A stretch of 64,000 nucleotides of DNA from JACCXG01 sp963750935 (GCA_963750935.1 CAVVSR010000013.1:758873-822872), one strand, 5' to 3'. Positions 8,091 through 17,263 are shown, counted from the stretch's first letter. Notes: generated by a model from the sequence alone, not told the origin. Program-made: numbers and translations.

Positions 8091-9749
8091 TCACGAACGC
8101 CGGCGACGGACCGGGGCGCCGCCCCAGTGGGCGAGAAACTGCGCGATGAATGCATGCTCGGCGGTCGCTTCGACCGCGAGCGGCGCGAGGGCCAGCGCCA
8201 CAGAGAGCGCGATGTGATAGCCCACCGATCGCGAAGCGACAGCCCGCGTGTAGGCCGGATGCGCATCGTTGATCCAGATAGTGCTGTCGACGAGCCGCCC
8301 GAGCTCGATGTCTTCGGGTCGTGACTCGAACTGGACAACGAGGCCATACCGCGCCAGGCGGCGCCGGCCGGGCACTCGAGAGAGGGTTCCGACGGCCGCG
8401 GCGCCGTCGGAATGCGTACGCCCGCTGGACGACGCCTCTTGATCATCGGGTTTCTTCGCGTCGCCTGGCTGCGTTTCCCGTGGAGGATTGGGTTCGCCGG
8501 CCCCGCCAGGCGCACCGTCGGGACCGGGCGGCGGGGTGGGCTGGCTCGTGTGACCGGCGTGCCCATCTTCGCCCGAGTCCTCGCCATCAGAGGGACGTGA
8601 AGCGCCGTCTGCAAGGTTCGCGAAGAGCGATCCCGGAACACGATCGTGACCGCGGCCCGGCAGCGGCAATCGCTTCTGACCGCCCGGGCGACGGTCCACA
8701 AGCGAACGCAGTAGCGGGAAGTCGTCCGCGAGATCCTCGAGCACCCGTTCGAGATCGCGTTCGAGCCGCATCGTCCTGGGCCTGGCTTCCCCGTCGCGCG
8801 CATCGCCCCATACCGCGAGCTGACGTGACACGACTTCCTGGATGGCCTTGCGGTACGCGAGATAGGTCGCGCCCCGCGGACCCGAGCGCATGAAGTCGTT
8901 CTTGCTCAGCGTCAGGCACGCGGCGAGGTCCGGCGCTTCGATGAGCCCGCTGATCCGAGTCGGGGTTGCCGGCGTCACCCCGAGCCAGTCCCATCCCCGC
9001 TTGATGACCTTCCCGAACGTGCTGATCGCGATGCCCTGCTGATCATCCGGCAACGGCCGCTCGTGTCGTTCGACAAACCCGACGGCCGACGGCGTACGGC
9101 GCCGGCCGAGTCGGATCGACACCTGCGCGCGATCGGCGTGCCGCTCCGCTTCGGGCACGACACGGCGCCCGTCGACTTCGAATGCGACACCCGCGGGATA
9201 GTGCCGCTTCAGGACCTCGTCGAAGTCGGTCGACAGCAGCGGCTCGAAGTGGCGTCGAATCATCTCTTCGAGAAAGCCGGCATCGAGCAGCGGCGACAGC
9301 TGATTCTCGAGCGTGAGCTGCACCGCTGTCCCGCGCGCGCCGGTCAGGCCCGGCGGCGGAATCCACTTCCACGGCGCGCGATGGCGCGATGCGAGGTGCC
9401 ACCGCGTCGATACGTGCGTGGCACCGCGCTTTGTCTCGGTCACGACTTCGCGCGATGCCAGCAGACCCAGCTTGATGCCCACCCCCGCAAAGCCGATTCC
9501 GTCCCCGCGGGACTTCGTGCTCGCCGCAACGTCGTGGTAACGCGCCAGGTCGCGCCGCTGCATGCCGCGTCCGTCATCGACAACCGTCAGGGTCGCGTTG
9601 GCCGCGTCGGTGGCGATGGCGATGCGGGTCGCCTCCGAATCCAGAGCGTTGGCTACGACCTCCGTCAGGATGGTTTCCTCGAGCGCGCCGCTGTAAGCGT
9701 CCCGCAGGTCTTCGAGAAGGTGCCTGAGGTCGACCCGAGTCTCTCCCAC
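8091..9749 (-). CDS. GHKL (Hsp90/MutL-like) ATPase of unknown role
   Basis: 552 residues. The N-terminus is a Bergerat-fold ATPase: N-box E30-x3-N34 in LTEVVANALDSEA, DDGRGM (58-63), and the lid glycines GIGFAGVGIKLG. A transducer-like region follows (to about 330), containing TPTRISGLIEAPDL and LSKNDF. Then come a charged helical stretch, a disordered Pro/Gly/Asp-rich linker (about 405-450) and an alpha-helical C-terminal domain (IWINDAHPAYTRAV). There is no kinase H-box or receiver, so it is a dimerising conformational ATPase (MutL/Hsp90/MORC class), not a sensor kinase. It is convergent with the phosphoesterase gene and divergent from the SLOG-like gene. Confidence 0.75.
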   Translation of the reverse strand: MGETRVDLRHLLEDLRDAYSGALEETILTEVVANALDSEATRIAIATDAANATLTVVDDGRGMQRRDLARYHDVAASTKSRGDGIGFAGVGIKLGLLASREVVTETKRGATHVSTRWHLASRHRAPWKWIPPPGLTGARGTAVQLTLENQLSPLLDAGFLEEMIRRHFEPLLSTDFDEVLKRHYPAGVAFEVDGRRVVPEAERHADRAQVSIRLGRRRTPSAVGFVERHERPLPDDQQGIAISTFGKVIKRGWDWLGVTPATPTRISGLIEAPDLAACLTLSKNDFMRSGPRGATYLAYRKAIQEVVSRQLAVWGDARDGEARPRTMRLERDLERVLEDLADDFPLLRSLVDRRPGGQKRLPLPGRGHDRVPGSLFANLADGASRPSDGEDSGEDGHAGHTSQPTPPPGPDGAPGGAGEPNPPRETQPGDAKKPDDQEASSSGRTHSDGAAAVGTLSRVPGRRRLARYGLVVQFESRPEDIELGRLVDSTIWINDAHPAYTRAVASRSVGYHIALSVALALAPLAVEATAEHAFIAQFLAHWGGAPVRRRRS

Positions 9750-9856
9750 GCCGAAATCTTATCGCGCAACACTCCGTCGCTCAGGCCGACGGGCCGACGG
9801 GCCGACGTTGCCGATCCCCTTTCGGCGGCGGAGAATCCACGTACAATCGCTCACGT

Positions 9857-10441
9857 ATGAAGAAACACGATGTGATCCTGTTCAGCGGCGGCGCGCCGGG
9901 CGCCGAGGCGGAGTTCGGCGCCTGCGCCGAGCGTCACGGCATCGAGGAGGTGAACTTCACCTTCGACGGCCACACCATTGCGCGGCACCGCGGCGTGCGC
10001 ATGCTGAATCACGAGGAGCTGCAGGCCGGCGACGTCAGCCTCGCGTACGTCTCGAAGCTGATGCACCGGAAGTACACCGACAGCCCGACGCTGCGCCGCA
10101 TCCTGCAGACGCTCTGGTATCAGGTCAACAGCGGCCAGGAAATCTACGTCGTCGGCGTCATCCAGGGCGATGACACGGTGCGCGGCGGCACCGGCTGGGG
10201 CGCCGAGTTCGCCAAGCTGTGCAACAAGCCGCTGTTCGTGTTCGATCAGGAGAAGGACGGCTGGTTCGAGTGGAGCGGCGAGTCGTGGACGGCGTTGAGC
10301 CAGACGCCGATCGTGACCCACCCGCACTTCACCGGCACCGGCACGCGCAACATCCAGGACAACGCCAAGCGCGCGATCGAGGATCTGATGACGACGTCGT
10401 TCGAGGCGTCGGGTGGACTGCGGAGGCGGAAGGACGATTAG
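9857..10441 (+). CDS. SLOG/Rossmann-like protein, unknown function
   Basis: 194 residues beginning MKKHDVILFSGGAPGAEAEF. The G-G-A-x-G-A/S-D/E pattern after the first strand resembles the nucleotide-binding loop of the SLOG (LOG/DprA/YpsA) superfamily. It continues with a YVVGVIQGDDTVRGGTGWG segment and an aromatic C-terminus (FDQEKDGWFEWSGESW). No enzymatic family is recognised with certainty. It starts 107 bp from the divergent GHKL ATPase, a pairing worth checking across genomes. The spacer holds three copies of gggccgac. Confidence 0.55.
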   Translation: MKKHDVILFSGGAPGAEAEFGACAERHGIEEVNFTFDGHTIARHRGVRMLNHEELQAGDVSLAYVSKLMHRKYTDSPTLRRILQTLWYQVNSGQEIYVVGVIQGDDTVRGGTGWGAEFAKLCNKPLFVFDQEKDGWFEWSGESWTALSQTPIVTHPHFTGTGTRNIQDNAKRAIEDLMTTSFEASGGLRRRKDD

Positions 10442-10502
10442 GTCTGTGACAATTCCGCGACGCCCGTATCAGGGCTCCCCCACCAGTCGTAATATCTCGG
10501 TG

Positions 10503-11342
10503 ATGACCAGGGTGTTCCTGACTCGTGCGCGGACCGCCAAAGTGCTGGCGGCGGTGGGACTTATTGCCCTTCTTGCCGGCGCGGCGGCCGCCCAGCAGTT
10601 CAACCGCGGTCGTGCGAGGGAGGTTCGCCTCGCCACGGCCGGGGACTTCGACGGCCGCTACAACTACTGCCGGCTGATGTACTCGAGCGTGCGGCGTGAG
10701 GAAGGCGGGGCGGGCTGGAGCACCGACTATCCGGATGCCGACGCCAACTTCTCCGTCCGCCTCTCCGAGCTGACCAAGACGGCGGTCAGCATCGATCCGA
10801 ACGGCCGCCCCAACCACCTGGTGGTCCGGCCGATGGACGAGGCGTTGTTCCAGTGTCCGTGGGTCCAGGTCTCGGATGCCGGGACGGCAGGGTTCACGGA
10901 CGAGGAAGTCGACCGGCTGCGCGCCTACCTGCTGAAGGGGGGCTTCATCTGGGCGGACGACTTCTGGGGCGACGCGGCGTTCGAACACTTCGCCGGTCAG
11001 ATCGGACGGATGCTGCCGCCGGCCGAGTACCCGGTGCGGGACCTGCCGCTCGATCACGCGATGTTCAACGCGATGTTCCAGATCAAGAAGCTGCCGCAGA
11101 TCCCGTCGATCCGCATCTGGCGGCCCTATCGCGTGACGTCAGAGCGCGGCGCCGAGACCGCGACGGTGCATTTCCGCGGCGTCGCCGACGCCAACGGCAA
11201 CCTGATGGTGTTGATGACGCACAACACCGACATCCAGGACGCATGGGAGCGCGAAGGCGAAGACCGCGACTTCTTCCAGAACTTCTCGCCGGACGGCTAC
11301 GCGGTCGGCATCAACGTGATGCTGTACACGATGGGGCACTAA
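10503..11342 (+). CDS. DUF4159-domain secreted protein
   Basis: 279 residues from the ATG at 10503. The signal peptide runs from MTRVFLTRARTAKVLAAVGL to AAAQQ. The DUF4159 pattern is visible: RYNYCRLMYSS, LRAYLLKGGFIWADDFWG, a central YPVRDLPLDHAMF, and the C-terminal FFQNFSPDGYAVGINVMLYTMGH. The family is common in acidobacterial aerotolerance-like clusters (BatA/MoxR neighbourhoods), but no such genes are adjacent here. Probably periplasmic. It is followed by a heptamer array. Confidence 0.85.
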   Translation: MTRVFLTRARTAKVLAAVGLIALLAGAAAAQQFNRGRAREVRLATAGDFDGRYNYCRLMYSSVRREEGGAGWSTDYPDADANFSVRLSELTKTAVSIDPNGRPNHLVVRPMDEALFQCPWVQVSDAGTAGFTDEEVDRLRAYLLKGGFIWADDFWGDAAFEHFAGQIGRMLPPAEYPVRDLPLDHAMFNAMFQIKKLPQIPSIRIWRPYRVTSERGAETATVHFRGVADANGNLMVLMTHNTDIQDAWEREGEDRDFFQNFSPDGYAVGINVMLYTMGH

Positions 11343-11390
11343 TCAGAAGTCAGAAGTCAGAAGTCAGAAGTAAAAAGTCAAAAGCTAGAG
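11343..11390. repeat. Heptamer array (tcagaag)
   Basis: Four exact tcagaag units are followed by taaaaag and tcaaaag in perfect 7-bp register, filling the convergent spacer between the DUF4159 and uup genes. The same unit family flanks the four-helix-bundle gene (29176-29215, 29724-29760) and forms a hairpin at 32126-32212. Confidence 0.9.
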
Positions 11391-11402
11391 GATCAGAGCT
11401 GG

Positions 11403-13304
11403 TCAGAGGCGTTCCTCCAGCTCCATCCACCGCGCAAGCAGCTGTTCCAGCTCGGGGCCGACGACGTCGAGGCGCGCCATGACCGTCTTGATGCGATCGG
11501 CGCCGGACTTGTAGAACTCTCCCGACTCCATTTCCGCCTTCAGCGCCGCCTGCTCGGCCTCGAGCGCGGCGATGCGGGCCGGCAGTTCTTCCAGCTCACG
11601 CTGCTCCTTGTACGACAGCTTCTTCTTTGCGGCCGTGGCCGGGGCCTGGGCGGCGCGGCTCGACGACACCTGAATCTTTGGCGCGGCGTCGGGCTGCGCC
11701 GCTCGCGGACCGGGCCGCTGCCGCAGGTAGTCCTGCCAGCCCCCGACGTATTCCGTAACCCGGCCGCCGCCTTCGAAGGCGAGGGTGCTGGTGGCGATGT
11801 TGTCGAGGAACGCGCGGTCGTGGCTGACGAGGAGCACGGTGCCCTCGAAGTCGCCGAGCAGCTCCTCGAGCAGCTCGAGCGTCTCGATGTCGAGGTCGTT
11901 GGTCGGCTCGTCGAGCACGAGCACGTTCGCCGGCTTCGCGAACAGCTTCGCGAGCAGCAGGCGGTTGCGTTCGCCGCCCGACAGCGATCGCACCGGCGAC
12001 AACGCCCGCTCGCGCGGAAACAGGAAGTCGGCGAGGTAGCCCATGACGTGGCGCGACTGGCCGTTGAAGACGACGGTGGAGTTGCCTTCGTTGACGCTGT
12101 CGACCACGGTCGCCTCGGGATCGAGCTGCTCCCGCTGCTGGTCGAAGTAGGCGATCTGCAGCCGCGCGCCCTGCCGCACCTCGCCACGGTCGGGCGCGAT
12201 CTCCCCCACCAGCAGCCGCAGCAGCGTCGTCTTGCCGGAGCCGTTCGGACCGATCAGCCCGATCCGATCGCCGCGGAGGATGCGCTGTGAATAGTCACGG
12301 ACGACGGGCACGCCGTCGTAGGCCTTCGACACGCGATCCGCTTCGAACACCAGCTTGCCCGAGCCCTGCGTGTCGTCGAGCGCGAGCCGCACGTTGCCGG
12401 CCTGTGCGCGATACGCGGAACGTTCGGCGCGCAGCGCCAGCAGCGCGCGAACCCGACCTTCGTTGCGCGTCCGCCGCGCCTTGACGCCCTGCCGCAGCCA
12501 GGCTTCCTCCTGCTGCAGCTTCTTGTCGAGCCGCTCGAGGTCGCGGGCTTCGGACTCGAGCGCGGCATCCTTCTTCTGCAGGTAGGTCTGGTAGCTGCCT
12601 GGCCATGAGGTGAGCTTCCCGCGATCGAGCTCGATGATCCGCGTGGCGAGGCGGCTGAGGAAGGCGCGGTCGTGGGTCACGAACAGGAGCGCGCCGGGAT
12701 AGCCCTGGAGATACTCCTCGAGCCATTGAATGGCGTCGATGTCGAGGTGATTGGTGGGCTCGTCGAGCAGCAGCAGGTGCGGCTCCGAGACCAGGGCCCG
12801 CCCGAGCAGCGCGCGGCGGCGCCACCCGCCGGACAGATCCGCCATCCGTCGATCCGCGGGCAGGGCGAGGCGGGACACGATCAGCTCGACCTTCTGCTCG
12901 AGCCGCCAGCCGTCGCGCTCCTCGAGCGCGTGCTGCAGCTCGCCAAGCCGGACGAGATCGGCGGCGCGGTGACTCTCGGCCACCCGCGTCGCCGCATGGT
13001 GATAGTCGGAGACCAGCGCGCCGAGCTCGCCGAGGCCTGACGCGACCTCGTCGAACACCGTGCGATCGCCGGCGGCCGGGACTTCCTGGTCGAGGCGCGA
13101 CACCCGCAGCCCCGGACCGCGCCAGATCGAGCCGGCATCGGGCGGCGTCTCGCCGGAAATGACCCGCAGCAGGCTGCTCTTGCCGGCGCCGTTGCGGCCG
13201 ATCAGCGCGATGCGCTCACCGGCGTCGATCTGGAGGTCCGCGTCTTCGAGCAGCGGCAGGTGGCCGAAGGCAAGACCGACACGGCTGAGCGTCAGGAGGG
13301 GCAA
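11403..13304 (-). CDS. uup: ABC-F family ATPase (Uup-like)
   Basis: 633-residue cytosolic ABC-F protein with two ATPase domains and no membrane segments. Domain 1 has Walker A GRNGAGKS, signature LSGGWRRR and Walker B LLLLDEPTNHLD. Domain 2 has GPNGSGKT, LSGGERNR and VLVLDEPTNDLD. Between them is the basic, helical interdomain linker (about 240-310, KKLQQEEAWLRQGVKARRTR). A C-terminal coiled coil after about 540 (KKKLSYKEQRELEELPARIA) is the DNA/ribosome-binding tail typical of Uup. The role is ribosome-associated translation or quality control. It is intact and 16 bp from the DUF4920 gene upstream. Confidence 0.93.
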   Translation of the reverse strand: MPLLTLSRVGLAFGHLPLLEDADLQIDAGERIALIGRNGAGKSSLLRVISGETPPDAGSIWRGPGLRVSRLDQEVPAAGDRTVFDEVASGLGELGALVSDYHHAATRVAESHRAADLVRLGELQHALEERDGWRLEQKVELIVSRLALPADRRMADLSGGWRRRALLGRALVSEPHLLLLDEPTNHLDIDAIQWLEEYLQGYPGALLFVTHDRAFLSRLATRIIELDRGKLTSWPGSYQTYLQKKDAALESEARDLERLDKKLQQEEAWLRQGVKARRTRNEGRVRALLALRAERSAYRAQAGNVRLALDDTQGSGKLVFEADRVSKAYDGVPVVRDYSQRILRGDRIGLIGPNGSGKTTLLRLLVGEIAPDRGEVRQGARLQIAYFDQQREQLDPEATVVDSVNEGNSTVVFNGQSRHVMGYLADFLFPRERALSPVRSLSGGERNRLLLAKLFAKPANVLVLDEPTNDLDIETLELLEELLGDFEGTVLLVSHDRAFLDNIATSTLAFEGGGRVTEYVGGWQDYLRQRPGPRAAQPDAAPKIQVSSSRAAQAPATAAKKKLSYKEQRELEELPARIAALEAEQAALKAEMESGEFYKSGADRIKTVMARLDVVGPELEQLLARWMELEERL

Positions 13305-13319
13305 CGCACGTGCACGGAG

Positions 13320-13751
13320 CTACTGCCGAACGAGCGCGCCGGTGGCCTTGATCTGATATTCCTTCGATGCCTTGGCGTCGGCCTTGGCGTGCTCGCCGGC
13401 CGCCTCCTTGGCGTGCGCGTCGGTGCCGACGGCCTCGAAGACGCCCTGCGCGGAGACGCGCTTGCCCTTGGCCGACATCGGAAACACGATCACGCCGTCC
13501 TCGACCTTGAGGCGAACGGTCGGCCCCTCGGGATTGTCGGCCGGCGCCACCGCCATCCAGCATCCCATCGCCGCGCACACCGCGGTCGCGACGCCGTCGA
13601 TCCGGACGGTCTTGCCGACGAACGAGTCGGGCTTGGCGGAAATTGCCGCGATCGGCGTCGCCGTCTCGAGCGTCACGCCCGTGCCGAGCTTCACATCTTC
13701 ACCGGCCGGCGCAAACGCCAGGGCCAGCACAGCCGCGATTACTATCCGCAT
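13320..13751 (-). CDS. DUF4920-domain periplasmic protein
   Basis: 143 residues from the ATG at 13751 (GGAGATGAC upstream); a longer frame to 13898 is encoded by repeat units and rejected. The signal peptide MRIVIAAVLALAFAPAG is followed by an OB-fold-like domain with VGKTVRIDGVATAVCAAMGC, where the C-x4-C pattern and the following W-M are the family hallmark, and a final EYQIKATG strand. A Lys/Ala/His-rich insertion (HAKEAAGEHAKADAKASK) precedes that strand. It may bind metal or redox partners in the periplasm. It is co-directional with uup. Confidence 0.8.
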   Translation of the reverse strand: MRIVIAAVLALAFAPAGEDVKLGTGVTLETATPIAAISAKPDSFVGKTVRIDGVATAVCAAMGCWMAVAPADNPEGPTVRLKVEDGVIVFPMSAKGKRVSAQGVFEAVGTDAHAKEAAGEHAKADAKASKEYQIKATGALVRQ

Positions 13752-13796
13752 GTCATCTCCTTCAAAACGCTCATTGTACCCCTCGCACGACCTGCC

Positions 13797-13905
13797 CATC
13801 GCCAAGCACCGAGCACCGAGCACCAAGCACTTCGCACCCCGCACCCCGCACCCCGCACCCCGCACCCCGCACCCCGCACCGCACCGAGCACTGAGCACCG
13901 GCCCT
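13797..13905. repeat. Heptamer array (cgagcac / cccgcac)
   Basis: The upstream spacer of the DUF4920 gene contains caagcac, cgagcac and ttcgcac, then five cccgcac units, then cgagcac and tgagcac, all in 7-bp register with one slip. It ends where the yvcK stop codon begins. Confidence 0.9.
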
Positions 13906-13907
13906 TG

Positions 13908-14870
13908 TTACAGCAAGCGCCGCGCGAGCACGGCCCAGATCGCCTGCGCCAGCCGGCGCCGCTCGTGCCGTGCGTACTCGCCCCACCAGAAATCGCCGTA
14001 GACCACTTCGCACGACTCCGGGATGTCGCCGAGCGTGAGTGGACGCTTGTGCTCTTCCAGGTAGCGTGCCAGCGTGTCCTCGGACGGCCGTGCGGTGTTC
14101 ATCAGGACGACGTCGATGTCGCGGCCGATGAGGGCGCTCATCTCGCGCACCGCTTCGCCGGCGGTGAAATGCCACATGCCGCGCCCCTCGGTCAGCAGGT
14201 TGCACACGAGGATGACCGGCCCCTTGACCTGCTGGACGGCTTCCGGCGCGCCGCGCACGAGGAAGATCGGCATCAGGCTCGTGTAGAAGCTGCCGGGTCC
14301 GATGATCACGGCATCGAACTGCGGGATCGCATTGGCCGCGGCCGGGTGCAGGTTGACGGAGGGCTCGAGCCACAGGCGCGCGATCTTGTTGCCCGCGGAC
14401 TGGCCGGCGTCGACCTCGACCTCGCCGCGGGTCGTGCTGCCGTCGCCGTACTGCGCGCACAGGCTCGCCGACTCGACGCTCACCGGCCAGACCTTGCCGA
14501 CGCACCCGAGCAGGCTGCGCAGGCCTTCGACGGCGGCGAGGAAGTCGCCGCTATAGCGCTCCATCATCGACAGCAGCAGGTTGCCGCCGGTGTGCCCCCT
14601 CAGGCGCGCATGCTCCATCGTCGGCAGCCGCGCCAGCAGGACGCGGCGCGCTTCGCGCTCGTTGCGCGCCATGGCGAGGGCGCAGCGGAGCACGTCGCCG
14701 GGCGGCAGTACGCCCAGTTCGTCACGCAGCTGCCCCGAACTGCCGCCGCTGTCGAACATCGTCACGACGGCGTTGAGCGTCAGCCACGGGTTGCTCTTGA
14801 GTCCACCGAGCAGGCTGGGCAGGCCGGTGCCACCCCCGAAACATCCGACGTTGATTGTGCGCAGTTGCAT
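13908..14870 (-). CDS. yvcK: YvcK-family (CofD-like) gluconeogenesis/morphology factor
   Basis: 320 residues from Met6 of the open frame (MQLRTINVGCFGGGTG). The UDP-sugar/nucleotide-binding Rossmann start GGGTGLPSLL is followed by VVTMFDSGGSSGQLRDELGVLPPGDVLRCA, the near-invariant YvcK/CofD stretch. The family GPGSFYTSLMP and VCNLLTEGRG motifs follow. YvcK proteins bind UDP-GlcNAc and adjust carbon flux to cell-wall precursors. It is monocistronic, divergent from the 15026 operon. Confidence 0.9.
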   Translation of the reverse strand: MQLRTINVGCFGGGTGLPSLLGGLKSNPWLTLNAVVTMFDSGGSSGQLRDELGVLPPGDVLRCALAMARNEREARRVLLARLPTMEHARLRGHTGGNLLLSMMERYSGDFLAAVEGLRSLLGCVGKVWPVSVESASLCAQYGDGSTTRGEVEVDAGQSAGNKIARLWLEPSVNLHPAAANAIPQFDAVIIGPGSFYTSLMPIFLVRGAPEAVQQVKGPVILVCNLLTEGRGMWHFTAGEAVREMSALIGRDIDVVLMNTARPSEDTLARYLEEHKRPLTLGDIPESCEVVYGDFWWGEYARHERRRLAQAIWAVLARRLL

Positions 14871-15025
14871 CCGCGTCCATTGCACTGGTGCCAGACCCTA
14901 CTTGTCAATCGCGTGTTCGCCATATGACGGCCGATCGACGAAAGTGTCGCCAGCGGCGACGCGCGCCGGCGCGGCACGTCGCCTCGATCCGCGCATGACG
15001 TCGCGCGAACGACGATAATGGTTGG

Positions 15026-15670
15026 ATGGCTGCTCGTGGTGAACCGATGACAACCGACCTGCGGCGCATCTTCGGGGCGCGGCTGCAATCGCTGGTCGGC
15101 TACGGAACGGCCGGAGATCAGGACGATCAGCACACGCTGGCGCTGGTCGACCAGCTGACGTTCCAGGACTTCGCGGCGTGCGTCCCGCTCGTGCCGGTGT
15201 GGCGGCGCGCCGGCTTCGCGGTGCCGCTGCTGCTCACCCGCGACGAGTTCCTGCGCACGCTGGACGTGTTCCCGATCGAGTACGGCGACATCATCGACCG
15301 CCACGTCGTGCTGTTCGGCGCCGACCCGTTCGCCGGCATGGCGGTCCGGGAGACCGACCTGCGCCGGGCGTGCGAGCAGCAGGCCAAGAGCCACCTGATT
15401 CACCTCCGCGAGGGGTTTCTCGAGAACGGCCGCGAGCCGCGCGCCATCGCGCGGATGATCTCGGCGTCGGCGGCACCGCTTCGCGCACTGGTGGCCAACC
15501 TCGAACACCTCGACGCCGGCATCGCCGCCCGCGCCGGGCTCACGCCGGCACTGCTGGCCGAGATTGCGGCGGCCGACGGCAGCACGATCTCGGAGCCCTC
15601 GGCGCTCCTCGCGCGCTACATCGCGGCGGTCGAGCGGCTGTGGCGGGAAGTCGATGGATGGAAGGAATGA
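15026..15670 (+). CDS. Nucleotidyltransferase-fold-like hypothetical protein
   Basis: 214 residues (possibly from Met8 at 15047). The N-terminus, FGARLQSLVGYG followed by LALVDQL, has the layout of minimal nucleotidyltransferases (F-G-S-R-L-x-S-x-x-x-Y-G-S). The downstream FAVPLLLTRDEFLRTLDVFPIEYGDI and HVVLFGADPF match a family of NTase-like proteins. The GSxxxxxDxD catalytic acidic pair is not visible, so it may be catalytically dead. It heads an operon with TPM and LemA genes, which hints at an envelope-linked role. Confidence 0.55.
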   Translation: MAARGEPMTTDLRRIFGARLQSLVGYGTAGDQDDQHTLALVDQLTFQDFAACVPLVPVWRRAGFAVPLLLTRDEFLRTLDVFPIEYGDIIDRHVVLFGADPFAGMAVRETDLRRACEQQAKSHLIHLREGFLENGREPRAIARMISASAAPLRALVANLEHLDAGIAARAGLTPALLAEIAAADGSTISEPSALLARYIAAVERLWREVDGWKE

Positions 15671-15701
15671 GTGACGTGCCACGTGCGAACCGTCGTGACG
15701 C

Positions 15702-16514
15702 ATGAGTGATCTGAGGAGACTCGCCGGCCTCGTCATCGTGCTGGTGGTTGCGGCGGTGACGCTGTCGGCGCAGCCGGCGCTGCCGGCCTTGACGGCGCCG
15801 GTCAACGACTTCGCGAAAGCCCTGGATGCCGGGAGCGTGCGCGAGCTGGAGCGACGGATTCGCGTGCTTCAGCAGGCGACCGGGGACGTGGTCGCGGTGG
15901 CGACGGTGCCCAGCCTCGACGGCTTCGGGACGATCGACGAGCTCGCGCTGCGCCTGTTCGAGAACGGCGGCCGCGGCATCGGCCAGAAGGGCAAGGACAA
16001 CGGCGCGCTGATCGTGCTCGCGCTGAAGGAGCGCCAGGTGCGCGTCGAGGTCGGCTACGACCTCGAAGAGTTCATCACCGACGGCTACGCCGGCGAGACC
16101 ATCCGCGCGACGATGGTGCCGTTGTTCCGGGACGGCCAGTACGGCCAGGGGCTCCTGGCGGGGGCGACGCGCATCATCAATCGCATCGCGCAGCGCCGCG
16201 GCGTCGAGCTGCAGGATGTGCCCCGCCCGACCCAGCCGATCTCCGCGCCACGGGCCTTCAAGGGCTTCCCGGTCGTCCTGATCGTGTGGATCGTCATCAT
16301 GATGCTGTCCAACCGACGGCGACGCCGGGGCGGGCGCTGGGGCCGCGGGCCCTGGAGCGGCTGGAACAGCGGCGTCGGACCGTTCGGCGGTGGAGGGTTC
16401 GGCGGCGGCTTCGGCGGATTCAGCAGCGGCGGCGGGTTCGGCGGCGGAGGTGGCGGCTTCGGCGGCTTCGGCGGCGGACGCAGCGGCGGTGGCGGGGCGA
16501 GCGGGTCGTGGTAA
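15702..16514 (+). CDS. TPM-domain (YgcG-like) membrane protein
   Basis: 270 residues with a signal peptide (to about 24), a TPM domain (30-165: VNDFAKALDAGSVRELERRI, KGKDNGALIVLALKERQVRVEVGY, then GYAGETIR), one transmembrane helix near 185-200 (VVLIVWIVIMML), a basic stretch RRRRRGGRWGRG, and a long Gly/Phe/Ser-rich tail ending GGGGASGSW. TPM domains are extracytoplasmic and have been linked to photosystem repair and phosphatase-like activity. In bacteria the gene is commonly adjacent to lemA, as here (100 bp). Confidence 0.9.
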   Translation: MSDLRRLAGLVIVLVVAAVTLSAQPALPALTAPVNDFAKALDAGSVRELERRIRVLQQATGDVVAVATVPSLDGFGTIDELALRLFENGGRGIGQKGKDNGALIVLALKERQVRVEVGYDLEEFITDGYAGETIRATMVPLFRDGQYGQGLLAGATRIINRIAQRRGVELQDVPRPTQPISAPRAFKGFPVVLIVWIVIMMLSNRRRRRGGRWGRGPWSGWNSGVGPFGGGGFGGGFGGFSSGGGFGGGGGGFGGFGGGRSGGGGASGSW

Positions 16515-16523
16515 AAACGTCTG

Positions 16524-16583
16524 TAGGTGCTGGGTGCTGGGTGCTCGGTGCTGCGGTGCTCAGTGCTAGGTGCTCGGTGCTGA
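16524..16583. repeat. Heptamer array (gggtgct / cggtgct)
   Basis: Units aggtgct, gggtgct, gggtgct and cggtgct, then after one slipped base cagtgct, aggtgct and cggtgct. It is the complement-sense analogue of the array at 13797-13905, placed between the TPM and lemA genes. Confidence 0.88.
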
Positions 16584-16614
16584 TGCGGGCGAATGGTTCA
16601 GGTTTGAGGGGACA

Positions 16615-17181
16615 ATGCGACACAAGCGACTCATCGGTCTGGCGCTCATCGCCGTCGTGACGGTGGCGGCCATCTCCGGGTGCTCCTATAACAAGTTCAC
16701 CGGTTCCGAGGAAGCCATCAAGGGCCAGTGGGGACAGGTGCAGAACCAGCTGCAGCGGCGCAACGATCTCATTCCGAACCTGGTCGAATCGGTGAAGGGC
16801 TTCGCGGCGCAGGAGAAGGAAATCTTCACCAACATCGCCGCCTCGCGGGAGAAGCTGGCCGGCGCGCGGACGCCCGAGGACACGATCAAGGCGGCCAACG
16901 AGCAGTCGTCGGCACTGGCCCGCCTGCTGGTCGTCGTCGAGAACTATCCACAGCTGAAGTCCGACGCGAACTTCCAGCGGCTGATGGACGAGCTCGCGGG
17001 TACCGAGAATCGGATCTCCACCGAGCGCATGCGCTACAACGAGCGCGTCCAGGAGTTCAACACCCTCCGGCGCCGCTTCCCGTCGAACGTCACGGCCAAG
17101 ATGTTCGGTTTCAAGGAGTATCCGTATTTCGAGGCGCCGGCCGCGGCGCAGCAGGTTCCCAAGGTGAACTTCGGCCGCTAG
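16615..17181 (+). CDS. lemA: LemA family lipoprotein
   Basis: 188 residues from the ATG at 16615. The lipoprotein signal is a hydrophobic stretch ending in AAISGC, with Cys22 as lipidation site. The LemA core is visible: YNKFTGSEEAIKGQWGQVQNQLQRRNDLIPNLVESVKGFA, the diagnostic 'R-N-D-L-I-P-N-L' helix, then QLKSDANFQRLMDELAGTENRI and FNTLRRRFPSNVTAKMFGF. It is a membrane-anchored helical protein of unknown exact function; LemA/TPM gene pairs are widespread. Confidence 0.93.
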   Translation: MRHKRLIGLALIAVVTVAAISGCSYNKFTGSEEAIKGQWGQVQNQLQRRNDLIPNLVESVKGFAAQEKEIFTNIAASREKLAGARTPEDTIKAANEQSSALARLLVVVENYPQLKSDANFQRLMDELAGTENRISTERMRYNERVQEFNTLRRRFPSNVTAKMFGFKEYPYFEAPAAAQQVPKVNFGR

Positions 17182-17263
17182 CGCGGACCGCGCGGGATTC
17201 TGTCGTAAACTTCCGCATTATTTCCTTCGCTTCCCTCCCGACACTTCGACAGAGGAGCTACGT

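Noticed and set aside
13752..13898. N-terminal extension of the DUF4920 protein
   Set aside because: The extension is translated repeat sequence (Cys/Gly/Ala/Arg-rich), while the ATG at 13751 has an RBS and a signal peptide.
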